A stretch of DNA of 64,000 nt from CAUZJF01 sp965248605 (GTDB lineage Bacteria; Chloroflexota; Dehalococcoidia; Lucifugimonadales; CAUZJF01): NCBI GenBank assembly GCA_965248605.1, contig CBDFJV010000007.1, positions 3,100,001 through 3,164,000 on the forward strand, in the 5' to 3' direction. The notes below the pieces were generated by a model that worked only from the letters and a program-made list of their open reading frames with translations, ran no database searches and had not been told where the DNA came from. A program made the translations under genes and the position numbers. This document shows positions 33,659-41,842 of this stretch, piece after piece; within the stretch, counting starts at the first letter, position 1, and each line of letters starts with the position of its first letter.

Positions 33659-34432
33659 TTGAACCCGACCGATGCAGCTCTCCTAGTCGCAGGCGGACAG
33701 CACGACGGTGAGTCGATGCCTCTGGGTCCTCGTCTCTTCTCCATCGGTCGTCAACAGGGCATCGACCTGTTCATAGACGACGTGTCAGCTTCGCGGCAGC
33801 ATGCCGAGATCGTGGAAAAGGACGGCGACTACTATCTTCGTGACTTGGCCAGCACCAACGGGACCTTCGTCAACGGCCATCGTATGGGGGACAAGGAGCT
33901 GTTGTTACAGGACGAAGACAAGATACGAGTGGCCGGCAGCGAAGTCACCTACGTCTTCCGGTATACGGGATACCAAACTCAGCAGCTGACCGTCGCGCTG
34001 TCTACCGATAGGCCGCCTGACGTAACGGTGGAAGAAGATGCGCCTGACTCGGTATCCGTAGAGTCCGGCGAACTCTACGACGGAACGGTCCGGCTACGGG
34101 TCGTCGGGGATACCGGTCTGCTGGTTGAATTCGCCAAAAACCTGCGCAACAAGCCGGGCCTTCGTTTACTGCGCCTGGCTAAACACGGTAACGGCGACAT
34201 GGGACTTTGGGTAGGTCTCCGAGAACCCATGGACTTGACGGCCGAGCTCAGGACGATCGCTGGTGTTAGCAACGTAAGTACGCCTGGAGGTCGCGATCTG
34301 AGCCCCAAAAGCCAAGATAACCCTCTCACGGTGTTGCTCGACCTCCAGAATCCCGAGCGCTGCTACTACTGCGGCGGCATGTTGAGGCCTGGCTCCAACG
34401 TCTGCGACACCTGCCGGAAGACTATGGCCTAG
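33659..34432 (+). CDS. FHA-domain protein with C-terminal zinc ribbon
   Basis: A 257-residue protein. Residues 8-100 are a forkhead-associated domain with the phosphothreonine-binding signature (FSIGRQ, SASRQHAEI, LRDLASTNGTFVNG). The last 25 residues have CYYCGGML and CDTCRK, a short zinc ribbon. Between them is a beta-rich region of unknown type. FHA proteins read Ser/Thr kinase signals. The TTG start at 33659 is preferred because the FHA strand begins almost at once; a later ATG at 33716 would cut it. It starts 19 bases after the serine hydrolase. No kinase gene is in view. Confidence 0.85.
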   Translation: MNPTDAALLVAGGQHDGESMPLGPRLFSIGRQQGIDLFIDDVSASRQHAEIVEKDGDYYLRDLASTNGTFVNGHRMGDKELLLQDEDKIRVAGSEVTYVFRYTGYQTQQLTVALSTDRPPDVTVEEDAPDSVSVESGELYDGTVRLRVVGDTGLLVEFAKNLRNKPGLRLLRLAKHGNGDMGLWVGLREPMDLTAELRTIAGVSNVSTPGGRDLSPKSQDNPLTVLLDLQNPERCYYCGGMLRPGSNVCDTCRKTMA

Positions 34433-34478
34433 ACATCCGGATTCGCGGACTGCAGCCGCTTTACGCGGCCATCCCTGA

Positions 34479-35072
34479 TCACGCCAGACAAAGTATCCGT
34501 GCGGCTTTGATCGCCATCGTTGGAAGCGGCTCTACCACTTTACGCAGCTTCGAACTCACCCAGGCAGCGGCGAAGCCGATGGCCGCCGCCGCGATAATGT
34601 CCAAGGGGTAGTGGACCCCCGCGTAGACGCGTGAGAATCCGAACAGGGCCGCGAGCAGCGTTAATGCCGTCCCAAGGCGTCTGTCGATGCCCCACACCGC
34701 GGCGGCCAAGCCGAACATGGCCGCCGCCGAGTTAGCCGGAAAAGAAGAGTCCGTAGGCTCGTAGAAGAGCAGGCTAACGTCGAGGTCAACAAAAGGCCGG
34801 TCCCGGAAGTACAGGACGTTTAGCGCGAACACGCTTCCACTGGCAATCGCCATCGACGCCAGCGCTACGAGCACCCCTACCTGGTTGCGCATCCGTGCGG
34901 CTGAGTCGCCACCGGCGAACCAGAGTCCCAGCAGCGTCAGAGCCATGGCCGCCGTGGCAAGGTAGTCGCTAACGACCCACTCTATCGCCGAGTCGAAGAG
35001 TGGGAACGCGCCTACCATTCCGTTTATCCAGAGAAATACGACTTCGTCTGTGCGCGCCAATTGTTCCGCCAA
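34479..35072 (-). CDS. PAP2-family membrane phosphatase
   Basis: A 197-residue integral membrane protein with about five helices. The PAP2 signature appears as a Lys/Arg-poor first block (YFRDRPFVD), then SSFPANSAAAMFG (equivalent to PSGH, with Asn where His is usual) and SRVYAGVHYPLDIIAA (SRxxxxxHxxxD). It probably removes phosphate from lipid carriers such as undecaprenyl diphosphate. TTG 35072 is used because DEVVFLWINGMVG is a normal N-terminus. It overlaps the upstream membrane-protein gene by 49 bases in another frame. The His-to-Asn change in the second motif deserves attention. Confidence 0.8.
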   Translation of the reverse strand: MAEQLARTDEVVFLWINGMVGAFPLFDSAIEWVVSDYLATAAMALTLLGLWFAGGDSAARMRNQVGVLVALASMAIASGSVFALNVLYFRDRPFVDLDVSLLFYEPTDSSFPANSAAAMFGLAAAVWGIDRRLGTALTLLAALFGFSRVYAGVHYPLDIIAAAAIGFAAAWVSSKLRKVVEPLPTMAIKAARILCLA

Positions 35073-35464
35073 TATCTTAGGCTAAGGCGAACCGCTCTTA
35101 AGTAGCTCGTCCGAGTCAAGGCCGTGAGACCGTCAATCGGTGTCTGCCCTCGGCCTGTCATCCGCGCGTTAATGATGGAGGTCAGCAGTGAGGTAGCCAT
35201 GGTCGCGCTGATCGTGCCTAGGAAGAAGAGCAGGGCCTGATCATTGCCGTCGAGGCCACCTTCGTAGTCGTTGATGTTACGCGTCTCGGACGTGAAGAAC
35301 CAGACGAAGGCGATGACTGGGGTGGCGAGGCCCAACGTACGGGCTAGGAGGGGGGACTTGAAGACCAGGAGTCCTTGAAGATTGCCCAGCGATGCGGCTA
35401 CCTGAATCACCCCTACGTTGGCAACCAGCGCGAACAGATAGTAGTCGACGGCGAAGTTGAACAT
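35024..35464 (-). CDS. Hypothetical membrane protein
   Basis: A 146-residue protein with three or four hydrophobic helices (YYLFALVANVGVIQVAASL, TLGLATPVIAFVWFFTS, LLFFLGTISATMATSLLTSI) and a basic C-terminal tail. I do not recognise a family. It begins 16 bases after ilvE and overlaps the PAP2 phosphatase gene, so the three are likely one transcript. The topology suggests a small inner-membrane partner of the phosphatase, which is inference. Confidence 0.65.
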   Translation of the reverse strand: MFNFAVDYYLFALVANVGVIQVAASLGNLQGLLVFKSPLLARTLGLATPVIAFVWFFTSETRNINDYEGGLDGNDQALLFFLGTISATMATSLLTSIINARMTGRGQTPIDGLTALTRTSYLRAVRLSLRYWRNNWRAQTKSYFSG

Positions 35465-35480
35465 CGCGCGATGCCGCGCG

Positions 35481-36410
35481 CTAACCCTCGAGGGGAACGG
35501 CGGTGCACCAATCGAGGTACTTGGGATTGTTACCCTTGATTACGTCGGCGTAGAGCCCCTGGATCGACCGAGTCGTCTCGCCGACTTCCCCGTCCCCGAT
35601 GGCGCGGTTGTCGAGGTGGCCTACGGGCGTGACGTGTGCCGCGGTCCCAGTAAGGAAGATCTCGTCGGCCAGGTACAACTCGCTCCGGTAGACATGCCGT
35701 TCCACGATGTCGAGGCTCAGCTCTTCTCTTGCGAGAGTGAACACCGAGTCCCTGGTGATGCCGGTCAGGTTGTTGTCGCCTAGTTCCGGCGTCGAGATCA
35801 CGCCTTTCGAGACGACGAACAGGTTCTCGCCGGTGCCCTCCGCGACGGTGCCGTTCTGGTTCAGCAAAATGCCCTCGTCGAAGCCGGCCAGCGACGCCTC
35901 GGTCTTCGCAAGGATCGAATTGACGTAGGTACCCGAGACTTTGATCCGGGTGGGGATGTTCGTGTCCTCGAGCCGGCGCCACGACGACGTGCAGCACTTG
36001 ATAGCTCCATCGGTGTCGATGTACGCCCCGAAGGGAATTACGATGATGGCAAAGTCACTGGCGAGCTCGTGAAGTCTGAGGTTGGCGACGAGTTCCTCGC
36101 TCTTGTAGGTGATCGGCCGAATATAAACGTCCTCTGTATACCCGGCGCTCTGGACAAGGTCAACAGTTATCTGACATAAGTCGTCGATGGAGTATGGGAT
36201 GTCCATCATCATGATCCGGCATCCTTGGAGCATCCGCTCGTAGTGTTCCCGCAGCCTGAAGATGAACATCTTGCCTTGTTCATCGTTCCAGTTGCCCCGG
36301 ACGCCCTCGAATACTGCCGTCCCGTAGTGGAGGGCGTGCGTCATGATGCTGACTCTGGCGTCCGAGATCGGCACGATTTCGCCCCGAAAGAATGCCAGTT
36401 GCTTGGGCAT
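35481..36410 (-). CDS. ilvE: Branched-chain amino acid aminotransferase
   Basis: A 309-residue fold-type IV PLP aminotransferase that makes Leu, Ile and Val from their keto acids. It has the usual IlvE sequence order: MTHALHYGTAVFEGVRG, the PLP Lys region (YVNSILAKTEASLAGFDEGILLNQNGTVAEGTGEN), and LYLADEIFLTGTAAHVTPV near the end. AAGGAG lies about 9 bases before the ATG. It is divergent from proB, with a promoter candidate on each strand between them. Confidence 0.95.
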   Translation of the reverse strand: MPKQLAFFRGEIVPISDARVSIMTHALHYGTAVFEGVRGNWNDEQGKMFIFRLREHYERMLQGCRIMMMDIPYSIDDLCQITVDLVQSAGYTEDVYIRPITYKSEELVANLRLHELASDFAIIVIPFGAYIDTDGAIKCCTSSWRRLEDTNIPTRIKVSGTYVNSILAKTEASLAGFDEGILLNQNGTVAEGTGENLFVVSKGVISTPELGDNNLTGITRDSVFTLAREELSLDIVERHVYRSELYLADEIFLTGTAAHVTPVGHLDNRAIGDGEVGETTRSIQGLYADVIKGNNPKYLDWCTAVPLEG

Positions 36411-36443
36411 ATCGAGTCTACTCCTTGCAGAAGTTGCCCGCAG

Positions 36444-36472
36444 ATTATAAGTCGTGAGACACGATACGTAAA
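36444..36472 (-). promoter_or_regulatory. Candidate promoter of ilvE
   Basis: On the minus strand, TTTACG and TATAAT are separated by 17 bases, with the -10 box at 36449-36444. The expected start is about 25 bases before the ilvE ATG. On the opposite strand a separate TATAAT at 36501-36506, without a clear -35, may serve proB. Confidence 0.45.
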
Positions 36473-36538
36473 CGAAGCACGGTCTTATGAAGGGTTACGC
36501 TATAATGGCAGCTACGTTCACTACCGCCTCGGACCCCT

Positions 36539-37690
36539 ATGATGAACGCCCTCAGCGCGAGCACGCAGAGCTCCGAACAGACCAACTATCGGCGAATCGT
36601 CGTTAAAGCAGGGACGACCCTACTGACTGACTCTGCGGGCGGCCTCGACCTGGAAACGATGGAGGCCCTCGTGCGGCAGATGGCCCAGCTCCATCGCGAC
36701 GGCGCCGACGTGATCTTCGTCACGTCGGGGGCGGTGGCGGCCGGGCGCCACGTGCTCGACACGATCACGGACAGTAAAGACGTTCCATTCCGACAAGTCC
36801 TTGCGGCGGCCGGTCAGGGCCGCTTGATGCATACTTACGGGCAGCTCTTCGGCGGGCACGAAATCACCGTCGCTCAAGCCCTACTTACGCGCAAGGACCT
36901 TCAAGACCGGCTTGGCTACCTGAACGTACGCAATACGCTGCTGGCGCTACTCGAGCTGAAGGTGATCCCAATCGTTAACGAGAACGACGTGGTTTCGATC
37001 GACGAGCTCGAAGGGGAGGTCTTCGGCGACAACGACAACCTTTCGGCGATGGTCGCCAATCTGGTGGACGCCGACCTGCTCGCGCTGCTGGGTAGGGTGG
37101 AGGGGCTGTTCACCGCCGACCCGAACGTGGACCCGTCGGCGAAGCTGATTCCTACCGTGGAAAGGCTTGACGACGTCGAGGCCCTGGGTGGACGGTCGTG
37201 GGACGGTCAGGGGCAGGGCGGAATGGCCACAAAGCTCGAGGCCGCAAGACTGGCCACTGCTTCGGGAATTGACGTAACGGTGACCGGCGGTCGTAACCCT
37301 GAAGTGCTGACCCGCCTCGCCGGCGGCGAGCGAATCGGGACCTTCTTTCCGGCAACGGGAAGCAAGATGGAGAGCCGCAAACGCTGGATGCTCAGCGGCG
37401 TGTCGACCAAGGGCGAGATCGTGGTCGATCAAGGCGCATCAACCGCCGTCGTTGACCGCAACCGTAGCCTACTGCCGGCCGGCATAAAAGAGGTGGAAGG
37501 CTCCTTCGACCGCGGCGACATCGTGTCGATCTTGGCTCCCGGAGACGGTCAGATCGCGGCGGGCATCGCCAACTACGGCTCCGACGACCTCACGCGCATC
37601 AAGGGACGGCGGTCCGACCGTATCGAGGAGCTTCTTGGTCATCACTACGGAGACGAGGCGGTCCACAGGAACAACATGGTGATACTATAA
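36539..37690 (+). CDS. proB: Glutamate 5-kinase
   Basis: A 383-residue enzyme that phosphorylates glutamate in the first step of proline synthesis. The amino-acid-kinase domain (IVVKAGTTLLT, VTSGAVAAGRHVL, IPIVNENDVVSIDE, FGDNDNLSAMVANL, GMATKLEAARLA) spans residues 18-265. A C-terminal PUA domain follows (ASTAVVDRNRSLLPAGIKEV). Length is standard. A second ATG at 36542 is equally possible. The proA gene is downstream but is separated by an extra gene of unknown function at 37742-38125. Confidence 0.96.
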   Translation: MMNALSASTQSSEQTNYRRIVVKAGTTLLTDSAGGLDLETMEALVRQMAQLHRDGADVIFVTSGAVAAGRHVLDTITDSKDVPFRQVLAAAGQGRLMHTYGQLFGGHEITVAQALLTRKDLQDRLGYLNVRNTLLALLELKVIPIVNENDVVSIDELEGEVFGDNDNLSAMVANLVDADLLALLGRVEGLFTADPNVDPSAKLIPTVERLDDVEALGGRSWDGQGQGGMATKLEAARLATASGIDVTVTGGRNPEVLTRLAGGERIGTFFPATGSKMESRKRWMLSGVSTKGEIVVDQGASTAVVDRNRSLLPAGIKEVEGSFDRGDIVSILAPGDGQIAAGIANYGSDDLTRIKGRRSDRIEELLGHHYGDEAVHRNNMVIL

Positions 37691-37741
37691 GGTCTGGATA
37701 GCAGCGCGATCAGGTGCCAGACGGACGAAAGGCATTGGCTA

Positions 37742-38125
37742 GTGGGCGTTTTCGAGATCAAGATCGGCGGCCGCTCATGGCCTCAAGGAAGTCGGCAAAA
37801 ACTGGGCGTGTATCAGGCCTCTCTCTCTGGAGGTAAAGTCTACAAGACCAAGTCCGCGCGCTTGTATCTTGAGGGATCGTGCGACGCTAACCGACTAAAG
37901 GACGAAGTAATACCTAAGGTAAAGGAATACATCCGAAGCGGACACAAGATAAAGCTCCCTGTTGCAGTGGAGTGCTATGTATCAAAGAGACCTTCACTGG
38001 GAGACTGGCGAGGCGGAGCTCGTCGGGTTCCTGATTCCAAGTCGCGACGATTGAAGTTCTTCGTCAATGAAGGCTATGCGGCTTTTGAAGTTGCCGAAGA
38101 CGGCACTTTATTGGACCCGATCTAG
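37742..38125 (+). CDS. Hypothetical protein inserted between proB and proA
   Basis: A 127-residue protein that is lysine-rich and lower in GC than its neighbours (codons such as AAA, AAG and ATA are frequent). It starts at GTG with GAAAGG upstream. Its TAG stop overlaps the AGGAGA that serves proA, so proA translation may be coupled to it. The sequence (GVFEIKIGGRSWPQ, KVKEYIRSGHKIKLP) shows mixed alpha/beta character with no recognised family. The base composition hints at lateral acquisition into the pro operon. It could also be a spurious frame, but length and coupling favour a real gene. Confidence 0.55.
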   Translation: MGVFEIKIGGRSWPQGSRQKLGVYQASLSGGKVYKTKSARLYLEGSCDANRLKDEVIPKVKEYIRSGHKIKLPVAVECYVSKRPSLGDWRGGARRVPDSKSRRLKFFVNEGYAAFEVAEDGTLLDPI

Positions 38126-38135
38126 GAGAACTTGC

Positions 38136-39410
38136 TTGCAATCGGTCACAGTAGATCTTGAGCCACAGGGCAAGAACGCGAGGAAGGCCTCTCGGTCGCT
38201 GGCCCGGCTTCCCGGCCGGGTGAAAGACGAGGCCCTGCGCAATGTCGCCGACGGACTCCGATCCCGAAGCGATGAGATACTCGAAGCGAACGCAAAAGAC
38301 ACTGATGCAGGCGAACGCGACGGTCTCAGCGCCTCGATTCTCGATCGACTGCTCCTGAACGCGGAACGGCTCTCCGCTCTGGCCGATGATGTCCGCGCCG
38401 TGGCAGCACTCCCGGACCCTCTCGGCGAAAGCTTCGACGTACGCGAGTTGCCCAACGGACTCAAGGCAGGAAAGCGACGCGTGCCTCTCGGGGTGGTCGG
38501 GGCCATCTACGAGAACCGGCCCAACGTCACCATCGACATCGCGGTCCTGTGCCTCAAGTCGGGGAACGCCGTCATCCTGCGTGGCGGACGGGAGGCAATC
38601 AATTCGAATACGGCGCTGGCCGGGCTCGTGCGGGACTGTATCGCCGAGACTGGGGTGCCTCGGGACGCTGTCCAGTTCGTCGAGTCCACTGACAGGGTAC
38701 TTGTGGGTGAGATGCTGAAGATGAAGGAGTACATCGATCTCATCATCCCCCGTGGGGGCTCAGAGCTTGTCAGGCGCGTCGCTGCCGAAGCAACGATGCC
38801 TGCCGTCACCGGCGGAATCGGCGTATGCCACGCGTACATAGATCGGACCGCTAACGTGGACAACGGCGTCGCGATAGCCCACGACTCCAAGGTCTCACGG
38901 CCGTCGGTCTGCAACGCTCTCGATACGGTACTCGTGCACTCGGCCATCGCGCCCGGCTACCTGCCCAAGCTGGCCGAGGACTGGGGTCGCGCCGGCGTCG
39001 AGATGCGGTGCGACCGCCGGGCGCTGAGCATACTGGGTAGCATCGACGGCCGGGCCCTGATCCCGGCGTCTGACGATGACTGGGGCACCGAGTTCCTGTC
39101 ACTCACGGCCTCGGTGAAGGTCGTCGATTCACTGGACGAAGCGCTTGAACATATCGAGACTTACGGCTCCGGACACACCGATGTCATCGTGACCGAGGAC
39201 TACTCCGCTGCGAACCGGTTCCTCGAAGAGGTCGATTCCGGGGTCGTCATGATCAACGCGAGCACGCGGTTCAACGACGGCGGCCAGCTGGGGTTGGGCG
39301 CAGAGGTCGCCATAAGTACCAACAAGATGCATGCTCGCGGCCCAATGGGGCTCAAAGAACTGACCTCGTACAAGTGGACGGTGCAAGGCAGCGGCCAGGT
39401 AAGAACGTAG
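38136..39410 (+). CDS. proA: Glutamate-5-semialdehyde dehydrogenase (gamma-glutamyl phosphate reductase)
   Basis: A 424-residue NADPH-dependent enzyme for the second step of proline synthesis. It has GVVGAIYENRPNVTID, the catalytic Cys in RPSVCNALDTVLV, and a C-terminal FNDGGQLGLGAEVAISTNKMHARGP block. The start is TTG 38136, with AGGAGA at a 7-base distance. A longer frame upstream overlaps the preceding hypothetical gene and lacks a site. Together with proB it makes glutamate semialdehyde, which cyclises toward proline. Confidence 0.95.
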   Translation: MQSVTVDLEPQGKNARKASRSLARLPGRVKDEALRNVADGLRSRSDEILEANAKDTDAGERDGLSASILDRLLLNAERLSALADDVRAVAALPDPLGESFDVRELPNGLKAGKRRVPLGVVGAIYENRPNVTIDIAVLCLKSGNAVILRGGREAINSNTALAGLVRDCIAETGVPRDAVQFVESTDRVLVGEMLKMKEYIDLIIPRGGSELVRRVAAEATMPAVTGGIGVCHAYIDRTANVDNGVAIAHDSKVSRPSVCNALDTVLVHSAIAPGYLPKLAEDWGRAGVEMRCDRRALSILGSIDGRALIPASDDDWGTEFLSLTASVKVVDSLDEALEHIETYGSGHTDVIVTEDYSAANRFLEEVDSGVVMINASTRFNDGGQLGLGAEVAISTNKMHARGPMGLKELTSYKWTVQGSGQVRT

Positions 39411-39559
39411 TTGATCGGAGGTCCCGCCTTCTGGTCGGGTCCGGACCTGTCCCGAGCAAAGCCGAAGGGATGAAGCCCTAGTTCCATGCTAGGGTGGATG
39501 GGATTCAACGGGACCTGCTGACGTTTCACGCCAGCTATACAGACAATCGGTAGGTGAAA

Positions 39560-39880
39560 ATGGCAGACTTCTACTTCGAACGAGAGTGCAGAACAGCTTC
39601 ATCCGAGTGTCATACAATCCTTCAGGACGAGAACGCAATCGGGCGTGTCGACGTCCACTTCGCCAATCCCGATATCCACGCAACCCTCAACGTCGCCGAG
39701 AGCTTGACAAACGACGATATCCAGGACCTGATCGATACGGTCGACGAGGAGATACTCGACTCTGTAGGGATCGTGAGAGGGGAGGTCATAGTCCATGTCC
39801 ACCAGGGACAGGACCTTGGCGTCTTCAGCACGCGCAACTTCACTGGGAACGGCGGGGGCGGGCATCAGCACAACAGCTAG
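39560..39880 (+). CDS. Conserved-looking hypothetical protein
   Basis: A 106-residue acidic protein. It reads MADFYFERECRTASSECHTI at the start and has a helical acidic middle (NVAESLTNDDIQDLIDTVDEE), then VRGEVIVHVHQGQDLGVFS, ending in a Gly/His-rich tail. AGGTGA precedes the ATG. The sequence has good coding character and no recognised family. It is nine bases upstream of the Uma2 gene. The His-rich end and conserved-looking Cys pair may bind a metal, which is speculative. Confidence 0.6.
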   Translation: MADFYFERECRTASSECHTILQDENAIGRVDVHFANPDIHATLNVAESLTNDDIQDLIDTVDEEILDSVGIVRGEVIVHVHQGQDLGVFSTRNFTGNGGGGHQHNS

Positions 39881-39889
39881 GGGACCGGC

Positions 39890-40441
39890 ATGGTTGAACG
39901 CAGCGTCAAATATACCGTACGGGACTACATGAATCTCCCCGAGTCCGAGGAGAAACGGTACGAGCTGATCGATGGAGAGCTTGACTTGGTACCTTCGCCG
40001 ACTACTCAGCATCAGGACATCGTGGGGCGCCTCTTCTTGGTCCTCGCGAGGTTCGTCCAAGCGGGAAACCTCGGTCGAGTGTTTGTCGCGCCGTTGGATG
40101 TCGTGCTGTCCGAACATGACGTGCTGCAACCCGACTTGATGTACGTGTCTAAGGAACGAGAATCGATCGTATCCGACCCAAACGTAAAAGGCGCGCCTAA
40201 CATGGTTGTAGAAGTGCTCTCTCCAGCTACGGAGGACCGAGACCGGACCGTGAAGCGCGCCAGGTACCTAAAGTATGGCGTCGTCGAATACTGGATCGTA
40301 GACCCGCAGTCGAGGACCATCGAAGTTCTACGTGCCGAAGCTACCAACTTCGAGACGGAGCGAATCTATGCTCCTGGGACCACGATGGTCTCTCCTGAGC
40401 TCCCTGGCCTCGAGGTGGACGTCGCCAATATCTTCGCCTAG
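39890..40441 (+). CDS. Uma2-family (DUF820) putative endonuclease
   Basis: A 183-residue protein of the Uma2 restriction-endonuclease-like family, often multi-copy in cyanobacteria and Chloroflexi. The fold signature is present: YELIDGELDLVPSPTTQHQDI, then VLQPDLMYV (PD motif), then NMVVEVLSPATEDRDRTVKR (the E-x-K-like strand), KYGVVEYWIVDPQSRTIEV. The biochemical role of the family is not established. It converges on the epimerase-type gene, 34 bases away. Confidence 0.9.
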   Translation: MVERSVKYTVRDYMNLPESEEKRYELIDGELDLVPSPTTQHQDIVGRLFLVLARFVQAGNLGRVFVAPLDVVLSEHDVLQPDLMYVSKERESIVSDPNVKGAPNMVVEVLSPATEDRDRTVKRARYLKYGVVEYWIVDPQSRTIEVLRAEATNFETERIYAPGTTMVSPELPGLEVDVANIFA

Positions 40442-40475
40442 GCTCTGTGTCGCGGGATCGGCTGTTCCGCTGTCT

Positions 40476-41435
40476 TCAGCCTTCCACTCGATGGCTTCGA
40501 GCGAACGCCCCCCAGGCGTCTCGCGATGAGTATTTGAGCTCCATCCCCGAAGCTTGCCTGAAGCTGTCCGCGCTGGCCGTCCAGCGGTACCTGATGAAGT
40601 TCAGCCCGCTCGAGCGCGAGTCCGACTGTAGCCGTAGCGCCCAAGTCGTATCGGTAGCCGCATAGAGCAGCGGCGCCGGTAGTCTGACGAGCCGCCGGCC
40701 CAATGCTGCGGCCATCTCGCTCCACTGGACCAAGCCGTCGCCGGCGATGTTGAACAGCCCAGGTACGCTGTTCAGCGTGCAGTGAACCAGGGCGTCTGTT
40801 AAGTCGTCTTCGTGCAGGAGCTGCATCGGGGGATCGGCGCCTCTCACGGCCACCAGAAAGCGTCTCAAGAAGGCCCGTGCGATGAAGTTGTCGGCGCTGG
40901 GCCCCACGACGGGACAGGCCCGAAGAATTGTCGATTGGAAGCCCTCTTGGAGCTTGGTGAACACTTTGATCAGCGATTCAGCGGAGAGTTTGTCTTGACT
41001 GTATTCGAACCCCTCGACGGGGCGTGGCGGATCGTCTTCAGTGAGAAACTCGGGATTGTCGGCGTGCGCTCCGTAAACGCTTGTGCTGCTGAGGTAGACG
41101 ATTCGCCCAACGCCCGTCTTGGCGCACCCTACGAGGACGCTCTCGGTGCCGGCGACGTTGGCGTACCGGACCGCGGACCGGTCGCGGCTCGGCTTCAGGA
41201 TGAACGCCAGGTGTACTACGACGTCGATCTCGTGAGACCGGAACGCTTCGGTCAAGGGCGCGGCGACGTTTTGTTTGAGGAACACTACCTTGCTGGTGTG
41301 GGTGTAAGAGATGGGACGGACGTCGATTGCGAGGATGCGCTCTATCTGCGGCTCTCGTTCGAGACGCCTGACCAGCTTTCCGCCGAGGTAGCCGGACGCG
41401 CCGGTTACGGCGATCCGTCGGGGGCCGTCACTCAT
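40476..41435 (-). CDS. NAD-dependent epimerase/dehydratase (extended SDR)
   Basis: A 319-residue extended short-chain dehydrogenase. It has the cofactor motif TGASGYLGG (GxxGxxG) and an acidic strand end that fits NAD(P). The active-site Y-x3-K appears in YSQDKLSAE, with a Ser/Thr in YLSSTSVYG. Family members act on nucleotide sugars or lipid-linked groups. It is the last gene of the long minus-strand series from 54.9 kb, overlapping its upstream neighbour by 8 bases. Modification of the hopanoid ribosyl tail is conceivable; sugar-acid metabolism is equally possible. Confidence 0.85.
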   Translation of the reverse strand: MSDGPRRIAVTGASGYLGGKLVRRLEREPQIERILAIDVRPISYTHTSKVVFLKQNVAAPLTEAFRSHEIDVVVHLAFILKPSRDRSAVRYANVAGTESVLVGCAKTGVGRIVYLSSTSVYGAHADNPEFLTEDDPPRPVEGFEYSQDKLSAESLIKVFTKLQEGFQSTILRACPVVGPSADNFIARAFLRRFLVAVRGADPPMQLLHEDDLTDALVHCTLNSVPGLFNIAGDGLVQWSEMAAALGRRLVRLPAPLLYAATDTTWALRLQSDSRSSGLNFIRYRWTASADSFRQASGMELKYSSRDAWGAFARSHRVEG

Positions 41436-41799
41436 CCGCCACGATATCGGTGAAGTCGAACTTCAGCGTGCCCAGGCCCGGGACTTCGAATCCCATCTCG
41501 ATCTTGTGAGAGCCAGGTTGCAGTTTATCGCCGTCGACCCAAACGTCGATGGCCTTGTTCATCGGGAGCGTGAACGGACTCTCCTCGGAAACTGAATCGA
41601 ATGCGGTCTCCTGCCCGTCGAGGACGAAGAACGTTCGGTCCGGGGCGATCTCTTGGCCGTCGACCACGACTGGCAGCATCCGTTTCGCGTAACCCGAGCC
41701 CAGCCCGTTCTTGAGCTGGAACTCGTAGCCTACCTCGCCATTTTTGAGGCTCTCTTTAACGTAGAGTCTTCGCAATAGGAATCCAGGTACCGATACCAT
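41428..41799 (-). CDS. DUF6379-like small protein (C-deglycosylase beta-subunit-like)
   Basis: A 123-residue all-beta protein. The arrangement LLRRLYVKESLKNGEVGYEF, VVVDGQEIAPDRTFF and LQPGSHKIEMGFEVPGLG resembles the small beta subunit of C-glycoside deglycosidases (DUF6379). Those enzymes need a TIM-barrel alpha subunit, and no clear candidate lies beside it here. The ATG has GGAG upstream. It overlaps the SDR gene start by 8 bases. The family assignment is moderate and from memory of sequence style. Confidence 0.5.
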   Translation of the reverse strand: MVSVPGFLLRRLYVKESLKNGEVGYEFQLKNGLGSGYAKRMLPVVVDGQEIAPDRTFFVLDGQETAFDSVSEESPFTLPMNKAIDVWVDGDKLQPGSHKIEMGFEVPGLGTLKFDFTDIVADE

Positions 41800-41842
41800 T
41801 AGGCGGAGTCTCCTAGAGTTCGTAGGTTCATCGCGTTCGTCC

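Noticed and set aside
36478..36506. A full sigma-70 promoter for proB.
   Set aside because: TATAAT at 36501-36506 is good, but I see no acceptable -35 element at the right distance, so it is not listed separately.
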